DNA from: Actinomycetes bacterium
Lineage (GTDB): Bacteria; Actinomycetota; Thermoleophilia; Solirubrobacterales; Solirubrobacteraceae
DNA: 64,000 bases
Assembly: GCA_021792455.1 (NCBI GenBank)
Contig: JAJYUP010000002.1
Coordinates: forward strand, 1 to 64,000
Reading direction: 5' to 3'
A program made the position numbers and the translations under genes. Each line of letters starts with the position of its first letter. Position 1 is the stretch's first letter. A model generated the notes under the pieces. It searched no databases. It saw only the letters and a list, made by a program, of their open reading frames with translations, and had not been told where the DNA came from. Below are positions 44,732 through 53,181 of this stretch, piece by piece.

Positions 44732-45253
44732 GTGGATGCTGAGGTATCGCGGACGCTCGCTGAGCTGGAGCGCAAGCTGCGCGAGCTCGAGCGCGTACTC
44801 TCCGTCGAGGCGGGCAGGCAGTCTCACGAAGCAGGCGGCCGCCCGGAGACGGGCTTGCCTCGCGAGGACCTCTCGGCGCATCGGCACAGCGACGAGGTCG
44901 CTGAATCGCAGCCGCATGCGCGCCTCGTCGACGAGAGTGTCGCGATCGGTGAAGATCTTCCCCCACCTCGCCCTCGCAGCAGCGACCCAGACGCCTCCGC
45001 CTGGGAACGCGGTGGGAGCGATCAGGCGCCCTCAGCAGCCGCACCGCGACCACTCTCGGAGCCTGCGCAGGAGTCGCCCTCGACAGCGGAGCAGCCGCCC
45101 CGAGACGAAGTGATCGAGCTTCAGCAGCTCGTTCACTTCAGAGAGAGGCTGCAGAGCACGATGCAGCAGCTGATAGACGAGTACACGGCGATCATCACGC
45201 TCCGCAAGTCAAGCGAGCGCACCGATCAGCACGGGCAGTCTCGGCACCCATGA
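44732..45253 (+). CDS. small coiled-coil protein of unknown function downstream of sucD
   Basis: The protein is about 173 residues from GTG 44732, four bases after the sucD stop. The frame is open far upstream inside sucD, but that part is a shadow. It starts with a heptad-like helix (VSRTLAELERKLRELERVL), continues with a Pro/Ser/Glu-rich disordered middle, and ends with a conserved-looking helix (IELQQLVHFRERLQSTMQQL, then IDEYTAIITLRK). No enzymatic motif is visible. Placement suggests co-transcription with sucCD. Confidence 0.55.
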   Translation: MDAEVSRTLAELERKLRELERVLSVEAGRQSHEAGGRPETGLPREDLSAHRHSDEVAESQPHARLVDESVAIGEDLPPPRPRSSDPDASAWERGGSDQAPSAAAPRPLSEPAQESPSTAEQPPRDEVIELQQLVHFRERLQSTMQQLIDEYTAIITLRKSSERTDQHGQSRHP

Positions 45254-45335
45254 GCAGGATCAGGGCGGGGGACCCTCAGCAGGGCGGGCAGCCAGCCGGC
45301 GAGCATGATCAGCCCGACCTATAAGCTTCGCCCTC

Positions 45336-46421
45336 ATGCCTCCTGTGAGCACGATCTCCTTCGCGCGCGGTGCGCCTTCGCTCGACATAATCGACGTTGC
45401 TGGGCTCAGGGCTGCCGCGCAGAGAGCGTTTGACAGCGATCCTGGTGGTGCGACCGCGTACGGGACCTCTGTCGGCTATGGACGCCTGCGAGCCTGGGTG
45501 GCCGACACGCATGGAGTCGAGCCGGACAGAGTCATCGTCACGAACGGCTCGATGCAGGCAGACGCGTTCCTCTTCGAGCATCTCGTCAGGCCCAGCGACG
45601 ATGTCATCGTCGAGCGACCGACATACGACCGGACACTGCTCTCGCTGCGCAGCAGACAGGCGAATGTTCGCGCGGTCGAGCTCGAGCGGGACGGCATCGA
45701 CATCACCGAGCTCACGCGCCTCGTGCAGGGCGGGACCAAGCCGAAGCTTGCGCACATCATTCCGAACTTCCAGAACCCAGCCGGCTACACGATGTCGCTG
45801 CAGAAGCGCAGGCAGCTCGTCTCGCTCGCCTCGCAGCACGACTTCCTCATCTTCGAGGACGACCCCTATGTCGCCCTGCGCTTCAGCGGCGAGCCGCTGC
45901 CAAGCATGCTCTCCATGGACGAAGAGCGAGTGCTGTATGCATCATCCTTCTCGAAGACAGTCTGCCCAGGCATCAGGGTCGGATACCTCATCGGCCCACC
46001 AGAGCACATCGCCGCAATCGCCCAGATTGCGACGAACACGTACATATCACCCAACATGGTCGCCCAGGCGATCGTCTATGAGTTCTGCGCCTCAGGGGCA
46101 CTCGAGCGCTCGATTGAGACCGTGAAGACGGCACTCGCAGAACGCGCGGAGTGTCTCTGCGACACGCTCAGCAGAGAGCTGCCTGAGGCGAGCTTCACGG
46201 CGCCTCAGGGCGGCTACTTCATGTGGGTCGTGCTGCCTGAGGGCACCAACGTCGACGCGCTGCAAGCGATCGCTGCAACCAGAGGGGTTGCGTTCGTGAA
46301 GGGAGGCGACTTCCTGCTCGAGGGCGGCGAGAACGCTCTGAGGCTCGCCTACTCAGGAGTCACCGTCGAGCAGATCGCCACTGGCGTGAAGCGACTCGCC
46401 GAGGCCTACCACTCCCTCTGA
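45336..46421 (+). CDS. PLP-dependent aminotransferase, class I/II (2-aminoadipate aminotransferase-like)
   Basis: This 361-residue fold-type I enzyme shows the MocR/LysN-like pattern: FARGAPSLDII, YGTSVGYGRLRAWVAD, VTNGSMQADAFL, HIIPNFQNPAGYTMSLQKR with the Asn that contacts PLP, FEDDPYVALRF, and the Schiff-base lysine in ASSFSKTVCPGIRVGY. It lacks the N-terminal helix-turn-helix of MocR regulators, so it is an enzyme. The substrate could be 2-aminoadipate, an aromatic or a branched amino acid. Confidence 0.9.
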   Translation: MPPVSTISFARGAPSLDIIDVAGLRAAAQRAFDSDPGGATAYGTSVGYGRLRAWVADTHGVEPDRVIVTNGSMQADAFLFEHLVRPSDDVIVERPTYDRTLLSLRSRQANVRAVELERDGIDITELTRLVQGGTKPKLAHIIPNFQNPAGYTMSLQKRRQLVSLASQHDFLIFEDDPYVALRFSGEPLPSMLSMDEERVLYASSFSKTVCPGIRVGYLIGPPEHIAAIAQIATNTYISPNMVAQAIVYEFCASGALERSIETVKTALAERAECLCDTLSRELPEASFTAPQGGYFMWVVLPEGTNVDALQAIAATRGVAFVKGGDFLLEGGENALRLAYSGVTVEQIATGVKRLAEAYHSL

Positions 46422-46476
46422 TCCGCCCCTGAGCCGCGGTCGACGTTCAATCGATCTGCAGCCGGATCCGCGTGCT

Positions 46477-46550
46477 GCCGGCGCGCAAACCTCGGGCTGC
46501 CGCCTTGCCGGCGCGCAAACCTCGGGCTGCCGCCTTGCCGGCGCGCAACG
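46477..46550. repeat. 30-bp tandem repeat in the aminotransferase/DtxR convergent gap
   Basis: The unit GCCGGCGCGCAAACCTCGGG plus 10 bp starts at 46477 and 46507 with identical sequence, and a partial third copy starts at 46537. The surrounding 192-bp gap holds no open frame I can support. GCCGGC followed by GCGCGC gives strong self-complementarity. Confidence 0.9.
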
Positions 46551-46613
46551 CCGCGGCCGCTGACAGCAGGATTGGCGTATGAGCGCCCGCCGACTCCGCG
46601 GGTCGCCTCGCTC

Positions 46614-47336
46614 TCAGCGACCGTAGCGTTGACCGAGCACCAGCTGATCTGGCAGCGCGGTGCGCGGAGGCGGGGAGGGATCGGCGATCACGGAGACCGT
46701 CTCCGCGACGCTCCGAGTCACTTCGCAGCGCACGCCATCGTTCGTCTCGATTGCGACGCTCTGCTCGTCGCGACGCGCGACCGTGCCCTTCAACCCCGGC
46801 TCGATGCCAGACTCCTTCAGGTAGTGCAGCAGATCCTCCGCCTCGTTCTCGAAGCGAAGGATCTTCACGCTCGCGCCGACCTCGACGTCAGCGAGCGGGA
46901 CGCCCTGCACTCTGTCGCCTGCAACGATCGCATGGCCGTGCGGGCAGGTCTTCGCGTCGCCGATCGCAGCCATCATCCTTGCTTCGAGCACCGGCGACAT
47001 CGCGTGCTCGAGCCGCTCCGCCTCCTCATGAACCTCATCCCACGGGATCGCAAGCACGTCGGTGAGGAAGCGCTCGATGAGCCGATGGCGGCGGACGACG
47101 CTTTCAGCGTAGGTCGCGCCAGGGGGGGTGAAAGAGATCACCCTGCTTGAGCTGCGGGTGATGTAGCCGTCCTTCTCGAGACGGCCGATCATCTCGTGAA
47201 CCGTCGGCGCCGACAGCTGCATCGCGCGAGCGACATTCGCCGCAGTCATCGGCAGACCAGCCTCGCGCAGCCAGAACAGGCTCTGGAGGTACTCCTCCTC
47301 CGCTGCTGTTGCGCCCTCGTTTGGCATTGCAAGCAT
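46614..47336 (-). CDS. DtxR/MntR-family metal-dependent transcriptional regulator
   Basis: The protein is 240 residues from ATG 47336 (MPNEG at 47327 is another start). The N-terminal winged helix covers about residues 10-70 (EEYLQSLFWLREAGLPMTAA, then VHEMIGRLEKDGYI). The metal-binding and dimerisation domain holds VRRHRLIERFLTDVLAIPWD, EEAERLEHAMSP and a CPHG motif. A C-terminal FeoA/SH3-like domain follows (LKGTVARRDEQSVAIETNDG). It senses Fe2+ or Mn2+ and represses uptake genes; its targets are not in view. It is divergent from the small glycerate-kinase-like gene. Confidence 0.9.
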   Translation of the reverse strand: MLAMPNEGATAAEEEYLQSLFWLREAGLPMTAANVARAMQLSAPTVHEMIGRLEKDGYITRSSSRVISFTPPGATYAESVVRRHRLIERFLTDVLAIPWDEVHEEAERLEHAMSPVLEARMMAAIGDAKTCPHGHAIVAGDRVQGVPLADVEVGASVKILRFENEAEDLLHYLKESGIEPGLKGTVARRDEQSVAIETNDGVRCEVTRSVAETVSVIADPSPPPRTALPDQLVLGQRYGR

Positions 47337-47384
47337 GCTAGACGACGGTCGCCCCTCCAACAGCGGTAGCGTGCGGCGGCGAGG

Positions 47385-47861
47385 ATGGCAGTCGCCGCTG
47401 AGCCGAAGATCCCTACGCGCGCGCTGATCGTCTCCGAGGCGTTCGGTGAAAAGCTCTCCGCAGAGAGGGTTGCGACGCTCCTTGCCGCAGGCATCTCAGA
47501 CCGCCGACAGGTCGATCCAGACCTCGCCGGCCACCGCAGCCTGAAGCTCCACCCGCAGCTCGAGCCGGAGCCATGCCCAATTGCGAGCAGCGACGATCTC
47601 GCGGGCTGCTTCGCAAGGATGAGATCCGCACGCGCCCTCATCATCGCGGTGCCCAGTCTCGATGAGGCGACGATGCTTGGCAGCACCGCCTTCGAGCTCG
47701 GAAGCGAGGCGCGTCAGAGAGGCGTTCCATGCTTCGCCGTCACCGCCCACAACGGCCTGCCCCCATTCGACGCGAGGATCCTCGATCTGCAGGCCATCCT
47801 TCAGGCCGCCTCGGATCGAGCGCTGCGACACGCTGGACGAAGGCTCGCCGAGATGATCTGA
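47385..47861 (+). CDS. small glycerate-kinase-like protein
   Basis: In this 158-residue protein, the first 25 residues (RALIVSEAFGEKLSAERVAT) resemble the N-terminus of glycerate kinases (the SFKGSLSA motif, here altered). The end (GSTAFELGSEARQRGVPCFA, then DARILDLQAILQA) resembles their C-terminal lobe. At under half the usual 380 residues, with the middle missing, it is either an internally deleted relic or a distinct small family. The frame is intact. Confidence in a kinase function is low. Confidence 0.5.
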   Translation: MAVAAEPKIPTRALIVSEAFGEKLSAERVATLLAAGISDRRQVDPDLAGHRSLKLHPQLEPEPCPIASSDDLAGCFARMRSARALIIAVPSLDEATMLGSTAFELGSEARQRGVPCFAVTAHNGLPPFDARILDLQAILQAASDRALRHAGRRLAEMI

Positions 47862-47963
47862 GGCGCCCAGGCGCTGCTGCGCGGCGGTACGGGCCCTTCG
47901 ATCTCTGCCCTCAACCTTTTCCTGACACTGCGCAAACCCCGGCTGTGGCGGTGTGGGGTAGGG

Positions 47964-48062
47964 CGTGACCATGCGGTACGTCGGCTGGATGTCGTGGCGG
48001 CTGTTGAGGCGAAGCTCGGCGATGAGAAGGCGTAGGAGCGCCTTGGCTTGCTTGGGCTCGCC
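47964..48062 (-). pseudogene. serine-recombinase C-terminal tail, remnant
   Basis: On the minus strand the text KQAKALLRLLIAELRLNSRH followed by DIQPTYRMVTP matches the end of large serine recombinases. No resolvase or zinc-ribbon domain is present. It sits directly beside the IS3 remnant in another frame, so this is a patchwork of mobile-element fragments rather than a gene. Confidence 0.6.
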
Positions 48063-48090
48063 GTCGGCGCGGTCGGCTTCGAGTTGACCG

Positions 48091-48558
48091 GGGAGCGCAT
48101 CCCAGCGTGCTGTGAAGCCTGACCGGGTTGCAGAACCCCTCGATGCACTCGAAGATCGCAGAGCGCAGCTCGGCCCTTGTGGCCCGGCCGCCCGGCGGCG
48201 CGTGGTGCAGCGGCCTCTCCCTCGGCAGGGTCGCGGAGAGCGTCTGCGCGACGGCGTTCGCACAACAGGTTCCGACCGCGCCCGTCGACCGGGCGATCCC
48301 GGCGTCGTGGCAGGCCTGGCCGAACCTCAGCCCGATGAGCTGCCCACCTTGGTCGGCGTGATGAATCGTCCCGGCGTCGGGCTTGCGGGCCGCCACCGCC
48401 ATGCTGAGCGCGTCTGTGACGAGCTCCTGGCGCACCCAGCTGCGCAACGACTGCCGCGAGATCCCCAACGACTCGGCGAGGTCCGGGATCGAGCGCCGCT
48501 GACAAACCAGCCCTACCGCCTCACGCCGGAGATCCCCCGGATACGGCGGCTTCGATGT
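48091..48558 (-). pseudogene. IS3-family transposase remnant, internally deleted and frameshifted
   Basis: The first 45 codons (TSKPPYPGDLRREAVGLVCQ, then DLAESLGISRQSLRSWVRQ) match an IS3 OrfA helix-turn-helix. The frame then jumps straight to the last third of OrfB (ELVTDALSMAVAARKPDAGT, IHHADQGGQ, FGQACHDAGI, then IFECIEGFCNPVRLHSTLG). The central region with most of the DDE core is missing, and the tail (RSPVN) continues only after a frame change. Terminal inverted repeats are not recognisable. It cannot be active. Confidence 0.8.
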
Positions 48559-48895
48559 CAGTTCTCCAGTCCATCGCTGGTTGGATGCGGTCGTGCACGC
48601 CGCCGAGCTGCGCGCGCTCCTCGCTGCTTGGCGCGATCTGGGCGGCGCACAGAGCGTACACGCCGGTGACCTTGACGTGGCTGAGGCGGACGCGCACGGT
48701 CGCCTCCTGTGGTTCGCGCAGCGCACGCTCGGCCAGCCATGCGGCGGCGCTCTCGCCAGCGGCGCTCGGGACTAGACGAAAGGCACCGATCGCAGTGACG
48801 AGCTCCGGAAGTGCATCGATGGCTTGCCGATCGACGCGCAGATAGGCTCGTGCGCGATCGAGAACCTCGCGTGACAGCGGCTCGGGTGAGCTCAT
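48521..48895 (-). CDS. hypothetical protein, possibly truncated by the IS3 remnant
   Basis: The protein is 124 residues from ATG 48895 (MSSPEPLSREVLDRARAYLR). It is mostly helical, with a strand-rich centre (EATVRVRLSHVKVTGVYAL). I do not recognise a family. Its last 13 codons overlap the IS3 OrfA-like start in a different frame, so the original C-terminus may have been replaced when the element inserted near 48560. It is divergent from gpsA. Confidence 0.5.
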   Translation of the reverse strand: MSSPEPLSREVLDRARAYLRVDRQAIDALPELVTAIGAFRLVPSAAGESAAAWLAERALREPQEATVRVRLSHVKVTGVYALCAAQIAPSSEERAQLGGVHDRIQPAMDWRTDIEAAVSGGSPA

Positions 48896-49040
48896 GGCGG
48901 CACAGAGCGTACCCGCTGCCCCGCGTCGCGACGGTGGGGCTGAACGCTCAGCGGCTCCGTCCGCACCACCACGGGGTTTGCACAACGTACGGCCCTGTCC
49001 AAGCGCAAGCAGCCCGTGGACCGCTAGGCTCGCTCCCCAA

Positions 49041-50135
49041 ATGCACGCCGGAGAGAGCACTCCATCGAGGACGCGGTCGCTGCCGAGCCCTGGAGCGCGC
49101 CGGGCGAGCGTCATCGGTGCAGGCTCGTTTGGCACAGCGCTCGCGGTGCTTCTCGCAAGGGCAGGACTGCGGACGACACTGCAGCCGAGAACGGCAGAGC
49201 AGAGCGCAGCGCTCACTGCACAGCAGCAGAACGCCGTCTACCTTCCTGGAGTCGAGCTGCCTCCGCAGTTGCGGATAGAGCCTGCGTCGGAGGGCCTCGT
49301 CAGAGCGGACTACGTGTTCCTCGCCGTGCCATCGAAGGAGATCGCGTCCGTTGTCGATCTGCTCAGACGTGGTCCGCTCAGCGGCAGGAGCGCAGTCGTG
49401 TCGGTCGCGAAGGGACTCGTCCCCCCGCATGGCGATCCGCCGAGCACGGTTCTTCGCAACGCACTCAGCGGACGGGCCGTCGCCTGCATCGGCGGACCCG
49501 CCCACGCGCAGGAGATGGTCCACTCTGGCGCGGGCCTGGTCGTCGCCTCGGAGCAGGAGGAGCTCGCCAGAGAGCTTGCCCAGGTGTTCACGAGAGCAGG
49601 CGTTGTGTGCGAGGTCTCGAACGACCCGATCGGCGTCGAGCTCGCTGGCGCTGCGAAGAACGCGGCCGCGCTTGCGACTGGGGCAACGGAAGCGCAGGGA
49701 CCGAACGCGGCGGGAGCGGCCGCGGGCCACATCTTCGCGGAGGTGTGGCGCTACGCTGAGCGCCTTGGAGCGCGCCCAGAGTCGATGATAGGGCTCGCAG
49801 GAACGGGCGACCTCGTCGCGACGGCGCTCGCGCGCGAGAGCCGCAACCGGCGCGCAGGCGAGCTGCTCTCTGAAGGGGTACCGGCAGCAGAGATCCCTCA
49901 GAGGATCGGCCAAGCGGTTGAGGCGCTCGAGTCCGTCCCGCTGCTCGCGAGCACCCTCGCGCGGGTCGGCATCGCCGCGCCCGTCACAACAGCGCTTGGC
50001 GCACTGATATCGGGCGAGATGCCGCTTCCTGAGTGGGTCGCCCTCGTCCGTGCGACCGTCCCGCCGCCCGCGCGTTGGCGCCGGCCTCAGCGTGGATGGC
50101 TGCGCCGCCTGCTCGCTTGGCTTTACCGCAGGTGA
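49041..50135 (+). CDS. gpsA: glycerol-3-phosphate dehydrogenase [NAD(P)+]
   Basis: The protein is 364 residues from ATG 49041; the frame is open to 48894. The NAD motif SVIGAGSFGTALAVLLAR lies at about 23-40. AVPSKEI, SVAKGL, CIGGPAHAQEM (usually GPSFA, here GPAHA), VELAGAAKNAAALATGATEA with the catalytic Lys, and GLAGTGDLVATALARESRNR follow in the normal order. It makes sn-glycerol-3-phosphate for phospholipids. The C-terminus carries a 40-residue Arg/Trp/Pro-rich tail beyond the usual end. Confidence 0.92.
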   Translation: MHAGESTPSRTRSLPSPGARRASVIGAGSFGTALAVLLARAGLRTTLQPRTAEQSAALTAQQQNAVYLPGVELPPQLRIEPASEGLVRADYVFLAVPSKEIASVVDLLRRGPLSGRSAVVSVAKGLVPPHGDPPSTVLRNALSGRAVACIGGPAHAQEMVHSGAGLVVASEQEELARELAQVFTRAGVVCEVSNDPIGVELAGAAKNAAALATGATEAQGPNAAGAAAGHIFAEVWRYAERLGARPESMIGLAGTGDLVATALARESRNRRAGELLSEGVPAAEIPQRIGQAVEALESVPLLASTLARVGIAAPVTTALGALISGEMPLPEWVALVRATVPPPARWRRPQRGWLRRLLAWLYRR

Positions 50136-50166
50136 GTGCGGCAGCAGCGGCATCGGGGCGCGGTGC

Positions 50167-50490
50167 TCAGCCCACAGCCTGAGCCCTGTGCTCAGCCGCC
50201 CAGCGCACGATAGCCCCTGACCCCGTTATCACCTCGCCGCCGTCGAGCAGGAGGATCGGGACTGAGCGCTGGCCGCTCAGACGCTCGACCTCAGCGCGGT
50301 CCTCCGCCCGCGTCGGCCAGGTCCAGGGCTTTGCGCGACCTCCCTTCACCGTCTTCATCTCATAGCTGCAGCCCGCCTCATCGAGCGCCTTCGCCGCCCG
50401 CCCGCAAGGATGCGCAAGCTGGTTGAGAGGCCCAGGCAGACTGCCGAACGACTTGCCATGACTGCACACGTAGAGAATCATGTGCTTCAT
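50167..50490 (-). CDS. glutaredoxin/GST N-terminal domain protein
   Basis: The protein is 107 residues from ATG 50490. It has the thioredoxin-fold order of a GST_N or glutaredoxin domain: MILYVCSHGKS, then HPCGRAAKALDEAGCSYE with a single N-terminal Cys before the helix, a cis-Pro-like SVPILLLDGGEVITGSGAIV, and a closing helix (RWAAEHRA). It could act as a monothiol redox protein or a small GST-like adaptor. The start codon is embedded in a strong inverted repeat (50473-50502). Confidence 0.75.
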   Translation of the reverse strand: MKHMILYVCSHGKSFGSLPGPLNQLAHPCGRAAKALDEAGCSYEMKTVKGGRAKPWTWPTRAEDRAEVERLSGQRSVPILLLDGGEVITGSGAIVRWAAEHRAQAVG

Positions 50491-50502
50491 GTTACATGAT
50501 TC
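50473..50502. promoter_or_regulatory. 10-bp inverted repeat spanning the glutaredoxin-like start codon
   Basis: AGAATCATGT (50473-50482) and ACATGATTCT (50493-50502) are exact reverse complements, separated by a 10-bp spacer that contains the ATG start (50490-50488 on the minus strand). The site is A+T-rich in a G+C-rich setting. It could be an operator or an RNA stem hiding the start codon. Confidence 0.6.
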
Positions 50503-50817
50503 TCCTCGGGCTGCAGCTTTACCACGCTCACGCCCAAGACGCTTGGCACTCGCCTCCACGCTCAGGCGCTCGCTCTTCACCGCCGCATCGATCGGCCGCA
50601 CCGCCCCATCGATCGGCCACACCGCGCTCTCGACCAGTCGGACACTGCCACCGCTATCGTTGCACCGATGAGCTCGCGCTCTCAGCGCAGCCGCGAGGAT
50701 CGAGGCGCGCAGCCAACCGCGCGACGCGTTCTCAGCGAGCCCAAGTCGTCGGCCTCTACCTCCATGAGCTCGCGGCGAGCGTTCCGCCCGCCGTCCCACT
50801 TGGCTGAAGGGGACAGT
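50491..50817. other. 327-bp intergenic gap with short repeat, no supported gene
   Basis: The gap lies between the divergent glutaredoxin-like and helicase genes. It contains part of the inverted repeat at its left edge and a 21-bp tandem pair (CATCGATCGGCC... at 50586 and 50607). The helicase frame is open back to 50668, but the low-complexity leader lacks a ribosome site there. Confidence 0.6.
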
Positions 50818-53148
50818 ATGCCGGGCGCTCACGCGCCTCGCCTGCCATGGGATCAGCTGCTTCGCCTCGCCCGCAGTGACGGCCGCCTCGTCGCGGACTC
50901 CTTCACACCACCGATCCCGCCAACGCTCGAGGAGATTCCGAGCGACCTGCACAGCAGTGTGCTGCAGGGACTGCGAAGCCTCGGGGTGAGTCATCTCTAC
51001 AGCCATCAAGCTGAGGCGCTTCAGGCTGTCTTCCACTCCCCAATCATCGTCACGACCTCCACTGCCTCCGGGAAGTCGCTCTGCTTCAACCTGCCCACCC
51101 TCGAGGTGCTCTGCAGGGACCCGAAGGCGCGAGCACTCTACATCTATCCAACCAAGGCCCTCGCCCAGGACCAGGCGCGCGCGCTCCAGGCCTTTGCGCT
51201 TCAGCATCGGATCAGGCCTGCGATCTACGACGGCGACACGCCGAAGCAGGCGAGAGCCGAGATCAGACGCTCCTCCAACGTCGTCATCACCAACCCAGAC
51301 ATGCTTCATCTCGGCATCCTGCCGAACCATCAGTCCTGGGCGCAGCTGTTCAGCAATCTCGCGCTCGTCGTCGTCGATGAGGCGCACGTCTACAGAGGAG
51401 TGTTCGGATCGCATGTCGCGAATCTGCTCAGACGTCTCAGGAGGGTCGCAAGCGCATATCGCACCTCTCCTCGCTTCATCCTCACCTCTGCGACGATCGC
51501 AAACCCGATCCAGCTCGCGCAAAGGCTCACTGGACTTGACGATTTCACGCTCATAGACGTGGACGGCGCGCCTTCTCCTGCACGCCAGATCGCCGTCTGG
51601 AACCCTCCGATCATCGATCGCAGGCTTGGCAGCAGAGCCTCTGCGATCGGCGAGGCGGCGCAGATCATCGAGACGCTCGTCAGCGAAGGGGCGAGGGTCA
51701 TCTGCTTCGTACGCTCACGCAAGGCTGTTGAGCTCCTCACGCGGCTGGTCAGGGATCGCCTGCTCTCGAGCGATCCCCACCTCTCCCAACTCGTCGTTCC
51801 CTACAGAGCCGGTTATACGCCACAGCAGCGGCGGGAGCTCGAGCGCCGTCTCGTTGTCGGGGAGGTCAGGGCAGTCATCTCCACCGACGCGCTCGAGCTT
51901 GGGATCGACATTGGGCAGCTCGACGCCGCGCTCGTCGTCACCTTCCCTGGAACCATCGCCTCGCTGCGCCAGATGTGGGGACGCGCCGGGCGTCGCAGCA
52001 CTGGGCTTTCGCTCTACATAGCTGGCGAGGATGCACTCGACCAGTTCTTCGCAAGGCATCCCCACCAGTTCCTGGAGCGGCCTGTCGAGTCCGTCATCCT
52101 CAACCACCTGAGCGCCCAGGTGCATCTTCCCCACCTGCTCTGCGCCGCTCATGAGGCGCCGTTGAGCGCGGAGGATGAGCGGTTCTTTGGGCCAGACCTG
52201 CACAGCTGTGCCGAGGCTCTCGTCTCTGCGGGGAAGCTGCGGGGCAGAGACCAGCACCCCCGAACGCCAGGGCAGCTGCAAGCGCGCTCCTACGTTCCTG
52301 TGCGCCCTGGAGAGTACCCGGCCGCCTCGATCTCGCTCAGGTCCGCGTCTGCAGGCAGCTTCGACATCGTCCAGCTTCACTCTGGCGAGCTGCTTGGCAG
52401 CACTGAGGAGGAGCGGGCGTTCGCAACGGTGCACGAAGGTGCGATCTACATGCACCTCGGCAGGCAGTATCAGGTCGTTGCGCTCGACCTGCAGCGCAGG
52501 CGCGCGCTCGTTGCGCCATTCGACGGAGACTGGTACACGCAGCCGAAGATTCAGACCGAGATGGTCATAGAGAGGCTGCATCAGGGCCGCAGCGCGCTTG
52601 CCGTACAGCTCTGCTTCGGGGAGGTGTGTGTCACGCAGACGGTGACAGCGTACGCGCGCAAGCGCATCGCAGACCACTCTCAACTCGACCTGAACACACT
52701 TGCGCTGCCGCAGAGCAGCTTTCAGACCCAGGCGGTTTGGTTCCAGCTCGAGGTGGCTTTGGCGGAGATCCCGCTGCAGGCGATGCTCTCAGCGCTGCAC
52801 GCGACAGAGCACGCTCAGATCGCGGTGCTGCCGCTGCTCGCGATGTGCGACCGCTGGGACATTGGAGGCCTCTCGACGAACCTGCACCCCCAGACCTCCT
52901 CGCCGACGATCTTCATCTACGACGGCTACCCAGGTGGGATTGGCATCGCTGAGGTCGCCTTCGCCCGCTTCGAGGAGCTCTGCGCCAACGCGCTGAGGCT
53001 GATCGCAGAGTGCCCCTGCGAGCAGGGGTGCCCATCCTGCGTGCAGTCACCGAAGTGCGGGAACCTCAACGAGCCACTCTCAAAGCATGGAGCGCAGATG
53101 CTGCTCGAATCCATGTGTGGTGGGGGGACGCCGCTTGGCTGCACGTGA
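50818..53148 (+). CDS. DEAH-box helicase with C-terminal DUF1998 zinc domain (MrfA/YprA type)
   Basis: The protein is 776 residues from ATG 50818, set by AAGGGGA 5 bp upstream. SF2 helicase motifs are in order: Q region LYSHQAEALQAVF, Walker A STASGKSLCF, DEAH in VVVDEAHVYRG, TSATIANP and the arginine finger in MWGRAGRRS. The C-terminal DUF1998 segment has the four-Cys cluster CPCEQGCPSCVQSPKCGN near residues 738-757. Bacillus MrfA, with its exonuclease partner MrfB, repairs mitomycin C damage. No MrfB gene is adjacent here. It unwinds DNA 3' to 5' by family analogy. Confidence 0.92.
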   Translation: MPGAHAPRLPWDQLLRLARSDGRLVADSFTPPIPPTLEEIPSDLHSSVLQGLRSLGVSHLYSHQAEALQAVFHSPIIVTTSTASGKSLCFNLPTLEVLCRDPKARALYIYPTKALAQDQARALQAFALQHRIRPAIYDGDTPKQARAEIRRSSNVVITNPDMLHLGILPNHQSWAQLFSNLALVVVDEAHVYRGVFGSHVANLLRRLRRVASAYRTSPRFILTSATIANPIQLAQRLTGLDDFTLIDVDGAPSPARQIAVWNPPIIDRRLGSRASAIGEAAQIIETLVSEGARVICFVRSRKAVELLTRLVRDRLLSSDPHLSQLVVPYRAGYTPQQRRELERRLVVGEVRAVISTDALELGIDIGQLDAALVVTFPGTIASLRQMWGRAGRRSTGLSLYIAGEDALDQFFARHPHQFLERPVESVILNHLSAQVHLPHLLCAAHEAPLSAEDERFFGPDLHSCAEALVSAGKLRGRDQHPRTPGQLQARSYVPVRPGEYPAASISLRSASAGSFDIVQLHSGELLGSTEEERAFATVHEGAIYMHLGRQYQVVALDLQRRRALVAPFDGDWYTQPKIQTEMVIERLHQGRSALAVQLCFGEVCVTQTVTAYARKRIADHSQLDLNTLALPQSSFQTQAVWFQLEVALAEIPLQAMLSALHATEHAQIAVLPLLAMCDRWDIGGLSTNLHPQTSSPTIFIYDGYPGGIGIAEVAFARFEELCANALRLIAECPCEQGCPSCVQSPKCGNLNEPLSKHGAQMLLESMCGGGTPLGCT

Positions 53149-53165
53149 CGTGAGGTCGTGCAGCC
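53137..53165. terminator. hairpin between convergent helicase and fumC genes
   Basis: GGCTGCACG (53137-53145) and CGTGCAGCC (53157-53165) are exact reverse complements around an 11-nt loop. The helicase stop codon (53146-53148) lies in the loop. There is no T-run on either strand, so it is not a classical intrinsic terminator, but it is well placed to end both convergent transcripts. Confidence 0.45.
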
Positions 53166-53181
53166 TGCGGCGCAAGCGGCC

